64,000 bases of DNA, from contig CM037593.1 in the NCBI GenBank assembly GCA_021018995.1, positions 36,965,810 through 37,029,809 of the forward strand, written 5' to 3'. Positions within the stretch are counted from its first letter, which is position 1. Each line of letters opens with the position of its first letter. The translations under genes were made by a program, and so were the position numbers. The DNA comes from Chloranthus sessilifolius (Eukaryota; Streptophyta; Magnoliopsida; Chloranthales; Chloranthaceae). The notes beneath the pieces are model-generated. The model saw nothing but the letters and a program-made list of their open reading frames with translations. It was not told where the DNA came from and searched no databases. Below are positions 55,187 to 64,000 of this stretch, in pieces.

Positions 55187-57489
55187 CTTCTTGGATGTCT
55201 ATGGTTAACACATCCAGGATGAGGACAAACAAATAAGAGCTCGAGGCAGATCCATGCAGCCCAACTCTGATAAGGAACTCACTTGTATCTCCACACACTA
55301 TTCTTACATTAGTTATGCCCTCTCATACGATTGTTAGATAATCTCAATATCTAAGTTCGAGATACATTTCTCCCTCATAGTCCACTAGATTATCTATCTC
55401 AACACGCTCTCGTAAGCCTTCTCCCAATAAATAAAACTCAAAGTTTTTCCTTCTCTCTCTAAACTTCTTCATAAGTTCTCAATAGGAAAATAGTTTCATT
55501 TGTTAATCTTCCAGGCATACATCCAAATTGGCTCTTTGACATACTTGATTATTGTATTAGTCGTTATCCTACTATTTTCTCCCAAACTTTCACGGTTTGT
55601 CTGACTCATTAATTTAATGCCTCGATAATTGACACAGTTTTGGATGTCTTCTTTATTCTTATAAAAAGGGACCACAATATTTGTCCTCCATTCCTCAGGC
55701 AGTATCTTTGTTTATAGTATCTTATTGAATAGCTTGACCAACCAATTCAGTCCATTCTTCATGTTTGCTAAGAATGTTGTTACTTCCGCTTTGGATATTC
55801 CATTGATCATTCCTTGATTTGGTTCCTCTTCGTGATCTGCTTCATTGGCATATTATGTTTTGAATGACTTTTTAAAATATTCTTGTCATCTATTCTTTAT
55901 CTCATCCTCTTTTTTTATGAACCCTTGACCTTCGTCTCTAATGCATCATACCTAATCAAGATTTCTAGTTTTCTTTTCTGTAATCTTGAAAAGTTTATAG
56001 GTTTCTATCTCTCCTTCTTTCGTTCTCAGCCGAGTGTATAAATTGTCTTAGCTTCATATTTAACCTTAATCAAAAGTTTTCTTAGCTTCTTTTTTGGCAA
56101 GTTTATATCTTTCATGATCATCTATAGTTCTTGTTCTTTGTCATTGTTTAAAACAATTCTACTCTGCAATTGACTTTTGAATGCTTGACTTCCACCATCA
56201 TTTTTCTTTTCTAACATTTATTCTTCCATTAGATTCCCCAAGCACCTCCTTAGAAACTTGTTTAAGACAGTACGTCACTCGCTCCCACATCTCATTTGGA
56301 TCCCCTTTATACCACCATACTTCTCTGTCACTCATTTCCCTTTAAAGGCTGTTATTTTGTTTCCTTTTAATTCCCATTATTTTATTTTTAGGTATCATTT
56401 GTCATATTTTTAAGACCTTGACACTTGATCAAAACATCGAACACTACCAAATATCACTATATGTTATGTGGTAAGGTTCACCCCTAGGATGACCATGCAA
56501 TCTTTGCAATTTTCCAACTCTCTTTGCCTTAATAAAAAATATCGATTTGAAGTTTATTTGCTGCACTCTTGGAAGTCATAAGATTCTCCTCTCTTCTGAA
56601 AAGAGGAATTCGTTGTTGCCAATTTGGTATTGTCAGGTCAAAAGCTACTGCAAAATCAAGAATAGATCACCCTTCTCATTTCTTTCACCAAAATCATATC
56701 CTACACGTATCCTTTCATATTTGCTTCTTATCCTCCCTATGTGTCCATTAAAGTCACCTCTGATCACTATGCTCAAGGGCGGACGCACGTGGAGAGGGGG
56801 ACCCCCCAAACTTTTTTTTTCTCAAAAAAAAATTAGATTTGAATTTTAATTGGCTTCTCTAAAGACCCCCCCAATATTGATAACCCCCCCCCCCATTTTA
56901 TAACCTTTAGCTTTAAAAGTTTTAAAACCACTCTCTCTCTCTAAAAAATACCCTAACCCGTAGCCCCTTCAGACTTCATCAGTTCATCCAACTCTCTACT
57001 CGGCGACCACCAGTAGGGCGTTCAGCGGCTGACCAGATTCAACCAGGTAATCATCTTCTTCTTCTTCTTCATCTGTCTCTCTCTTCTTCCTCATCTAGTC
57101 ATCTGTCTCCCTCTTCTTCTTCTTCTTCTTCTCCATCTGTCTCTATTAGCAAGCTTAATAGCTTTGGTGAAAAAAGGTGGTTTTTTTTAATGGTTTTAAA
57201 TATCAGCCATATTCGATATTTTTCGGCGGATATGTATTAGATTCGGCCCCATCTGATATCATGTTCACTCTCTAGTCTCTATGTCTTTCTCTTCTTCATC
57301 TAATCATCCGTTCCTCTCTCTTTCCCCTCTCCTTGATAGCAACCATCCCCGATCGGTGATCCCCACACCACCTTACACACCTACAGCCTGGCAGTGGCGT
57401 CAATGGTTTAAGATGTGGGTGATCCGAACCATCAAAGTGATAGATCATAGGTTGAACTGCAACATGCCCAAAAATGGTATTTTAGAGAG

Positions 57490-58195
57490 ATTTAGATCAG
57501 CTGATCTATGGACTATAATATCAACTATTGTTTTTTGTTTTAAAGAATGATATTAAGTTCGTCAATCGGATGGTTCACATCCACTTATGGGCATGTTTCA
57601 TTGGGCTTAGACCTATTCCAATGATAGATTGCCACTTGGAGTCTTGGACTATTTATATTGATAGTAGATGAGTGCTACATGATATAATGATAAATTACGC
57701 TCGATTGGTGTGAGATAAAAAATCTAAGTTTAATTGTGTAAGATCATTTAAACACCAATTGGTGTTTAAAGTCGGTCTGGAGCCATTTTTTTTAAATGGT
57801 TAATGTCACGATATATTATAATTTTGGTACGGCCGACGTGATTTGGGAGGGCGCCTACAGTTGAAACCGACTGAAGTCTGTGGACTGATCTCTAAAAATT
57901 GGCCCTAAAATGGCTCCAGACCGACTTTAAACACCATAAGTGTACCATCAAATGGTCAACTTTTGATTCCATGTGGCACTGATCTCTAAAAATTGGCCCT
58001 AAAATCACTTACCGCATCACACGCAAACCAGATTTTAGGGCTTTTTCTTTTTTCAAATATGTGCCCTGTGGAATAAAAAGCAGACCTTCTGATGGTCTCA
58101 AAATCTAATCGAGTGGAAGATTAGGATGAAAATGATCTCTATCATATGAATCCAAGCAGTCCACAGGTTTCAGTGGGTTTCAATCGTAGGTGTGC
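57490..58195. repeat. Nested inverted/direct repeats in hAT-1 leader
   Basis: The arm 57761-57789 (ggtgtttaaagtcggtctgg...) pairs with its complement at about 57908-57935. The arm 57856-57887 (ctacagttgaaacc...) pairs with about 58159-58190. 'ctgatctctaaaaattggcc' occurs directly repeated at about 57887 and 57979. The left part (57550-57790) is shared with 38080-38340. This looks like one or two MITEs nested in hAT-1. Confidence 0.65.
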
Positions 58196-58381
58196 TCAAA
58201 AATCATGTAAGCGCGAACAAAGGTACCCTTATAATTTAGATAGGCCGAATTTATAACTGGCTGTTATGCCTCATTATAAATCATTATTTTTCGTTATAAT
58301 GTATCAAAAAAAATCATGTTATAATGGCTTAATAGCAATTTTTGACATGCGTCTTATTTTACATGTTAAATAACTTAAATA

Positions 58382-58460
58382 AGAGGCCGGGGATATGGGT
58401 TAGAATGCATGGTGGATCCATGCATTCAAATTAGGTGGGGTCCACGTGACAGGCCCACCG
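58382..58460. mobile_element. Microsatellite-flanked unit, 5' fragment (copy 3)
   Basis: 'ggccggggatatgggtt..aatgca', 'atcatg..ttcaaa..aggtgg' and 'tccacgtg' match 4510-4595 in order over about 75 bp. Only the left end of the family is recognisable here. Confidence 0.5.
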
Positions 58461-59504
58461 CCCACAGCCCACTATCTCCTCTCTCTCTAATGTCTATTGA
58501 ATAAATAAACCATTAAACCCTAAGGATTTTAGGCCCACGCCCATCAGTTCATCAGCCACAACCACACCCCCTAAACTCTAAATCTCTCTCTCTTTCTCTC
58601 TCTTATTCTCAAATCTCAATACTCAATCCCTAAGGACCAACCCTAACTATTTATTTCAATTTTTTTTCAGGATTTTAGTTGGATTTGTTGATCAAGCCTT
58701 GTTGTATGCGTGATTCGGATTTGTTTGGAGTCAGATTTCGTCCAATCACGCTAGATTGGAGTCTTGGTGCCTTGGAGGTAAAATTAATTTTTTAATTTAA
58801 ATTTGATTTAATTTTATATTAATGAGTTAAAAATATAGTGATTTTGATTTTTGAATGTGATATATGAAATGTCAAATTTTTATTGGTATGAAAATGTGGA
58901 AATCCCTAAACGCTAAAGCCCTAATTTTTTAGATTGAATAATTTTTTTATTGGTTCAAAGCACATGATGGATGGTAGTTTTTTGCTCAATTTTTGGATGG
59001 TAGTTTTTTACTCAAATTTTCACATGATAAGTATTTAGATCATAGTCTTTAAATTGCAGTTACAACACTCATGACGATACTATGTTTAGATGTGTCCCAA
59101 AAATTGACCCTTAACAATTTGATGATGATAGATTTCCACTTGCTTGTGCACCTGTTAAGTATCTAATGCAAAAATTAAGGCACCTGTTGAGTATCTAATG
59201 CATGGGGTTGGCGAAGATCGGATTGAAATGGAATATATCATAGCTGGTTGGTTTTTTGCACTTTTAGGCTTTTAAATATATGGTACAAGTTTGATTTTTT
59301 TATTTTTATTTATTTATTTATGCAATTTTGAGATAAATCTGATCTAGGCGACGTATTTTTTTATATGAAACATTTATTAGATATTGCTTGAGATTTATTT
59401 TAAATATTTATTCGAGATTATTTGTATTTAGACTATTTTCTAATACACTCATGATATTTATTTTCGTTAGGTTATATTCTTCCTTCTTGACCATTGGAGC
59501 AGTC
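58461..59504 (+). other. hAT-1 probable 5' UTR/intron region
   Basis: Pyrimidine-rich leader with CT tracts (58480-58610), then 'tttttttcag' at about 58663-58672, a good plant intron acceptor. AT-rich DNA up to the transposase ATG contains a second possible acceptor ('ttggagcag' at 59494-59502) just before the ATG. Intron positions are inference. Confidence 0.4.
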
Positions 59505-62018
59505 ATGCATAGATATTTTAAAAGAAAGGTTGACATCATGCCTCCTACCGTAGAAAATGATGAACATGAACAAACCCAACTTGGCTCAAAGCGAAGTCAT
59601 GTAGAAAATGATGACGTGTCTACTCGTTTAAAAAATGATGAACTTGAGCAAGGGGGTCCTAGCTCAAAGCGGACTTATATAGAAAATGATGATACATCTA
59701 CTGCCTTAGAAAATGATGAGCATGAACAAGTCCAATCCAGCTCAAAGCGTAATCATGTAGAGGTTGATTTAGCAAATCTTTCAGCAAATCCCGGATTACG
59801 TATTCCAATTTCAATGTACCATCCTAATGATCAAGAATTAGTTCGAAGAGCATATTTGCAAAAAGGTCCATGCCAGCCTCATAAGCACACATTTTTTCAG
59901 AGAAAAATATCAGGAAAACCACGACGATTTCAACCCAAGTGGTTTAAGATGTATGGAAGTTGGTTAGAATATAGCATATCAAAGGAAAAAGCATTTTGCT
60001 TATGTTGCTATCTTTTTAGACCAACTATAACAACAGGGGTGCAAGGGGGTACTGAATGTTTTACGGTTGAAGGGTTTGACAATTGGAAGAAGCCGGATAA
60101 ATTTGCGACTCATGTTGAAGGGCCCAACAGTGCTCACAACCTAGCTCATCAGAAGTGTCAAAATTTGTTGAATCAAAATCAACACATTGAGACACTTTTT
60201 TCTAAGCAAGATGATAAAGACACAAGGGAATATAGAATCCGTTTGACGGCTTCAGTAGACTGCATTCGATATCTTCTTCGTCAAGGATTACCTTTTCGTG
60301 GGCACAATGAATCAGATGTTTCAAGCAATCAAGGAAACTTTCGTGTACTCCTACAATTTCTAGCTGATCATAATGAAGAAATTAGAATTGTCGCATTAAA
60401 TAATGCTCCTGACCATCTCAAAATGATTGCACCTCATATCCAGAAAGATATTGTAAGTGCAATTGCGAGTGAAGTCACAAAAACTATCATTGAGGATCTT
60501 GGAGATGCCGTATTTGCTATTTTGATTGATGAATCTCGTGATATATCTATTAAAGAGCAAATGGCCATTGTTTTACGCTATGTAGATAAGAGGGGATGTG
60601 TAATTGAGCGATTCTTTGGAATAGTACATGTTACGGAAACCACCGTTGTAGCATTGAAGGATGCGATTGATGCATTATTTGCCAAACATGGATTGAGTAT
60701 AAAGAAATTGCGCGGACAAGGTTATGACGGTGCCAGTAATATGAAAGGTCAGTATAATGGACTTAAGACGCTCATAATGAAGGAGAATGAATATGCCTAT
60801 TATATTCATTGTTTTGCTCATCAACTTCAATTGGCACTTGTTGGAGTTGCAAAACGTAACATTGAAATCGGGACACTCTTTAGTGTGGTTTCTGCTGTGG
60901 TTAATATTGTTGGAGCATCTACCAAACGTCGTGATATTCTTCGAAATAATCGAACTGCTACAGTCATTAATGCAATTGAGAGTGGGGACCTTTCAACTGG
61001 GCAGGGTTTGAATCAGGAGACTACGTTAATACGAGCCGGTGATACACGTTGGGGCTCACACTATAAGTCATTGATAAGCATTAGAGTCTTGTTCTCTTCC
61101 GTGATTGATGTACTTGGAATTGTCCAAGAAGATAGCTCAAATTATGATCAAAGAGTTGCAACAAGGGGCTTAATAATCTCAATGTGCTCTTTTGAGTTTG
61201 TATTCACCTTTCATATAATGGAAAAAATATTGGGAATCACAGATGATCTATCAAAGGCATTACAAAAGCAAGAACAAGATATTGTGAATGCCATAGATCT
61301 GGTTAAAGTTGCTAAGGTGAGATTGCAACTTATGAGAGACGTCGGATGGGATTCTATCATCAAAGAAGTATCTTTATTTTGCAATAAACATAAAATCAGT
61401 GTCCCTAACATGAAGGATAAGTATGAAGAACCAGGGCGCCCGCGACGTAGAGCTGAAGAAATAACCTATTTACATCATTATCGTGTTGAATTATTTTATG
61501 TTGTTATTGATCAACAACTACAAGAGCTTAACAACCGTTTCAATGAAGTGAATACCGAATTACTTCTTTGTATGGCATGCCTAGATCCAAGCAATTCAGT
61601 CTCAGCTTTTGACAAGGAAAAATTAGTTCGGCTTGCTGAATTTTATCCGATTGAATTTTCTGCAATGTCTCTCGCGATTCTTGATAATCAACTTGCAACT
61701 TACATTCTTGATGTACGCTCTAAAAGTGAGTTCTCGAAGGTGGATGGGATTAGTGGGCTTGCTCAAAAAATGGTTGAGAAGAAAAAAGAAGTTTTATATC
61801 CAAAATTAGCATTAACCCTACCTGTTGCCACTGCTACTGTTGAGAGGGCATTTTCTGCTATGCATATTATAAAGAATAGACTTCGAAACCGAATGACAGA
61901 TGAGTGGATGAATGATTGTTTGATCACATACATTGAGAGAGATATTTTTGATAGCATCGAAAATGAGAAAATTCTCCAACGCTTTCAGAAGATGAAACCT
62001 CGTCGAGGGAAATTGTAA
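59505..62018 (+). CDS. hAT transposase, TTF zinc finger / DUF4371 type
   Basis: 837-residue open frame. The start was chosen at ATG 59505 (MHRYFKRKVDIMPP), because related proteins begin at a similar basic motif; the frame is open further upstream but encodes an unlikely hydrophobic stretch. Order of parts: N-terminal acidic 26-residue repeats; TTF-type zinc finger around residues 120-230 ('WLEYSISKEKAFCLCCYLF', 'GFDNWKKPDKFATH', 'SAHNLAHQKC'); DUF4371/RNase H-like core with 'FAILIDESRDIS' (first Asp), 'GQGYDGASNMKG' (second Asp), 'YYIHCFAHQLQLALV' (C-x2-H); C-terminal dimerisation region 'PVATATVERAFSAMHIIK' with the expected catalytic Glu. It would cut and paste hAT-1 and related MITEs in the nucleus. 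No stop or frameshift is seen and the catalytic positions look intact; activity is an inference. Confidence 0.92.
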   Translation: MHRYFKRKVDIMPPTVENDEHEQTQLGSKRSHVENDDVSTRLKNDELEQGGPSSKRTYIENDDTSTALENDEHEQVQSSSKRNHVEVDLANLSANPGLRIPISMYHPNDQELVRRAYLQKGPCQPHKHTFFQRKISGKPRRFQPKWFKMYGSWLEYSISKEKAFCLCCYLFRPTITTGVQGGTECFTVEGFDNWKKPDKFATHVEGPNSAHNLAHQKCQNLLNQNQHIETLFSKQDDKDTREYRIRLTASVDCIRYLLRQGLPFRGHNESDVSSNQGNFRVLLQFLADHNEEIRIVALNNAPDHLKMIAPHIQKDIVSAIASEVTKTIIEDLGDAVFAILIDESRDISIKEQMAIVLRYVDKRGCVIERFFGIVHVTETTVVALKDAIDALFAKHGLSIKKLRGQGYDGASNMKGQYNGLKTLIMKENEYAYYIHCFAHQLQLALVGVAKRNIEIGTLFSVVSAVVNIVGASTKRRDILRNNRTATVINAIESGDLSTGQGLNQETTLIRAGDTRWGSHYKSLISIRVLFSSVIDVLGIVQEDSSNYDQRVATRGLIISMCSFEFVFTFHIMEKILGITDDLSKALQKQEQDIVNAIDLVKVAKVRLQLMRDVGWDSIIKEVSLFCNKHKISVPNMKDKYEEPGRPRRRAEEITYLHHYRVELFYVVIDQQLQELNNRFNEVNTELLLCMACLDPSNSVSAFDKEKLVRLAEFYPIEFSAMSLAILDNQLATYILDVRSKSEFSKVDGISGLAQKMVEKKKEVLYPKLALTLPVATATVERAFSAMHIIKNRLRNRMTDEWMNDCLITYIERDIFDSIENEKILQRFQKMKPRRGKL
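59555..59770 (+). repeat. 78-bp in-frame coding repeat, about 2.7 copies
   Basis: Encodes 'NDEHEQTQLGSKRSHVENDD', 'NDELEQGGPSSKRTYIENDD' and 'NDEHEQVQSSSKRNHVEVD' at a 26-residue spacing. Each unit has an acidic part and an 'SKR' basic patch. Confidence 0.9.
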
Positions 62019-62212
62019 TTTTTAAAAGATGCCTTTATTATAATAGTAGAATGACTTTTTGGAGAGATGTTTGCCTTTTTTTATATTTTATGATTTTAAG
62101 AGGAAAATTTTTATTTTTTCTCTATTTAAATATGAGGTAAATTTTTTTAAATAATATATATCGATTACGGCCCCCCCATCAAGTAAATCCTGCGTTCGCC
62201 CCTGACTATGCT

Positions 62213-62620
62213 CTCACTACTGGGTATTCGTTGTGCTCTTTCATCCATCGATTCCAAACGGTTCCATTTCACGTTTTCACATAATCCAACTTCTGGTGCG
62301 TATGCACTAATAACACTGAATATTTCCTTATCTAGAACTATTTTACCCATCATAATTCAATCATTCTTTGTCTTGACTTCCACAATCTTATTCTTCAAAT
62401 TTCTATCTACTACAATACCTACCCGATTATGAAAGTTACTCTTCCTTGAGAGTAGAGATCGAACCTATCTCTACAGTCCTTGGCCTTCTCTCCCTTCCAC
62501 TTTGTCTCTTGCAACCACACTATGTTAATCTTCCTTCATAGCATCTATAAACTCGGCACTCTTTCCAGTTTGAAGTGGCTACATTCCAAGACACCATACA
62601 TTACTTCTAGACCTTTGTTC
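62213..62620 (-). pseudogene. RTE LINE endonuclease, N-terminal part
   Basis: The minus strand reads 'NRVGIVVDRNLKNKIVEVK', 'WIMMGKIVLDKEIFSVISA' and 'YAPEVGLCENVKW', AP-endonuclease text of plant RTE LINEs. Frame breaks precede it near 62560-62600. It continues across hAT-1 into 'GDFNGHIGR' at 56720-56746. Confidence 0.85.
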
Positions 62621-63120
62621 ACACACACCCATCATGTTGTGGGAGCCATAACCTATTATTCGACAATTACATATCAACGCTTTTCCTTACCTGAACTTCA
62701 AATTAACAAAAGTCAAGTTTGTATCAGCATCACTTTTCCCTACCTAAACTTTTGTTGACATCATACAGATGTCAGCCAGGTAAATTCATTGACCTCGAAT
62801 GACCAAACCAAGTCTACCACTATGATCAGATCCTCATTTCCTACAACTTCTGAGAAGACAATTTTCTATTTTCCTAACTCGTCAGAGAGATTCGAAGAAA
62901 ATTCTCTTGTTTTCAAAATTCATGGTTTTCTGGGATATTTGTGTCCGAGAGCTGATCAACCTAGGTAATCTTATGGCTTTTGGATCATTTTTTTTTAATA
63001 TTGAATCCTCCTGTTCCACGGCAACTTGATTGGCGTTGGCATTTGCAAATTCTTTCAATCTTTCCTTTTTCCTTTTTTCTTGTCTTCCGAATTTGATCTG
63101 TCATAGATCATTAACGGATT

Positions 63121-64000
63121 TGTTTAATGCGAGTTTGAGGTGAAGAGATGGCTTGCTTTAGCTGTAATATCCTATGAATAGTGGTGTTTTCATCAGTTAA
63201 CATATTTTTGTGAAGATTTGAGATGATTGCGTTTGGGGTCATTGGTGCACTCATTTCTCAGAATTTTTAAACTACTGCCATTGTAGCCCCTTGTTTCTCT
63301 AGCTACATTCTGTTTTTTGTCCATTTTGGCTTGAGTAGAGGCATTTCTCACTGTTATTTTCGCTTTGTTTTTCTCGTTAAATCTTGCTTGGAGAGCAAAA
63401 ACTACAGTTCTCAGTGAATCTTCATATTCAATTGCTTCTCATGGTATTACTGATGTCCAATTAAACAGTATCAACTTTCTCCAGTGGGCTCGGTCTATTA
63501 AATTGTAATTGGGCAGCCATGGGCAGCAGAGTCATTTACTTGGATTGTATACCTCTATCCTCGGATTCTCCTTGAGTTGGTGGGAGATTGCCAATTAGTA
63601 TTTGGATGGATTTTTAATTTGATGGAGGAACATATTTACAACGTGTTTATGTTTCATGAGACTGCAGCGCAATTATGTTAGAAATATAAAAAGGGAAATG
63701 TTACTACCACAAACACAAATGTTACTCCCACATCACTTCCTAAAATTACTTGCAAAACACCAGCTTCCTCCCAAACACAAGTTAATAAAACAAACCAATT
63801 AAAAAACCAACACCTTCCGTGCTTATCTTCTTCTCTATCTTCTCCTTCATTTACTCTCTCATGAAAGCCCTAGCACCAGACTCATTTCTCCATACATTCT
63901 AAAGATTGAAATCTGTAATTTGAAGCAACTGGTGGCATCAGCATCGTCTTCAGACATCTCAACCTCTGCTAATCCCCAACCCCTCCGATCTTGAACGCAT
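63121..64000. other. No gene recognised
   Basis: AT-rich. May hold the LINE 5' end and host flank. No supported frame. Confidence 0.4.

Larger units (their letters stand above)
56774..62204 (+). mobile_element. hAT-1: TTF/DUF4371-type hAT with open transposase
   Basis: 5431 bp. It starts CAAGGGCGGACGCACG and ends with the complement of CAGGGGCGAACGCAGG (13 of 16 positions pair). It is flanked by a perfect 8-bp duplication ACTATGCT (56766-56773 and 62205-62212), and the LINE endonuclease frame resumes after it. It carries one long uninterrupted transposase frame on the plus strand, preceded by a 2.7-kb leader with nested repeats. C-rich runs lie just inside both ends (56806-56892; 62170-62176). 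It is the only mobile element here with an undamaged coding region. Confidence 0.93.
54241..63120 (-). mobile_element. RTE-type LINE (minus strand), split by hAT-1
   Basis: The 3' end is 'catcatcatagccttatccc' at 54253-54272, i.e. GGGATAAGGCTATGATGATG on the minus strand, the known tail of plant RTE LINEs. RT parts follow to the right on the minus strand: 'LKISRTKTEYTAVQI' at about 54960-54915, a YADD-like box degraded to FVND near 55050, and 'SEF.IRVGLH' near 55280. The endonuclease 'GDFNGHIGR' is at 56720-56746. After the hAT-1 insertion it resumes at 62213 with 'VISAYAPEVGLCENVKW'. Many frame breaks are present. The right (5') edge is an estimate. Confidence 0.82.

Noticed and set aside
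60787-61011. Alternative-frame protein inside hAT-1
   Set aside because: Shadow of the transposase frame.

Overview
This window looks like nuclear DNA of a flowering plant, and it is almost entirely a nested graveyard of transposable elements. The evidence is LTR elements with initiator-Met-tRNA primer sites, Ty1/copia pol relics, L1- and RTE-type LINEs, BED- and TTF-type hAT transposons, many short MITEs and long (TA)n/(CT)n/(GA)n runs. I see no intact host gene, no tRNA or rRNA gene and no CRISPR array. The species cannot be named from the sequence.

Layout. 1-3341: gag-only LTR element A, 5' end outside the window. 7516-13684: a decayed BED-type hAT (hAT-2) split by a 2.5-kb solo LTR. 14.2-16.6 kb: SINE/MITE cluster. 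18179-22418: LTR element B. 22.4-28.2 kb: minus-strand Ty1/copia relic interrupted by an old hAT piece and a solo LTR of the A family. 28.2-37.9 kb: non-coding, LTR-like DNA carrying a 39-bp minisatellite and split by LTR element C (30386-33787). 37.9-43.6 kb: MITEs, copia LTR fragments and a CpG-rich block. 43913-48363: LTR element D. 48.7-53.8 kb: second copia relic (minus) containing an L1-type LINE (minus). 54.2 to about 63.1 kb: RTE-type LINE (minus) into which a 5.4-kb hAT (hAT-1) has inserted; hAT-1 keeps an uninterrupted transposase frame (59505-62018).

Target-site duplications read directly give insertion boundaries: CTGAG for C, AAACG for B, CTTAA for D, ATGTG for the solo LTR in hAT-2, ATAATTAA for hAT-2, ACTATGCT for hAT-1, and 8-bp duplications for several MITEs.

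The most interesting system is the A/B/C/D family. These LTR elements keep gag with a CCHC knuckle, and then, in place of protease, reverse transcriptase, RNase H and the integrase core, carry a Ser/Glu/His-rich repetitive spacer, an integrase C-terminal (GPY/F-like) module and a chromodomain-like tail. They also share a transcribed-leader block and have dense self-complementary palindromes in the LTR. They look like mobilised-in-trans parasites of a chromovirus-like partner that is not in this window. The second highlight is hAT-1, with an open transposase, recognisable TIRs and a perfect 8-bp TSD.
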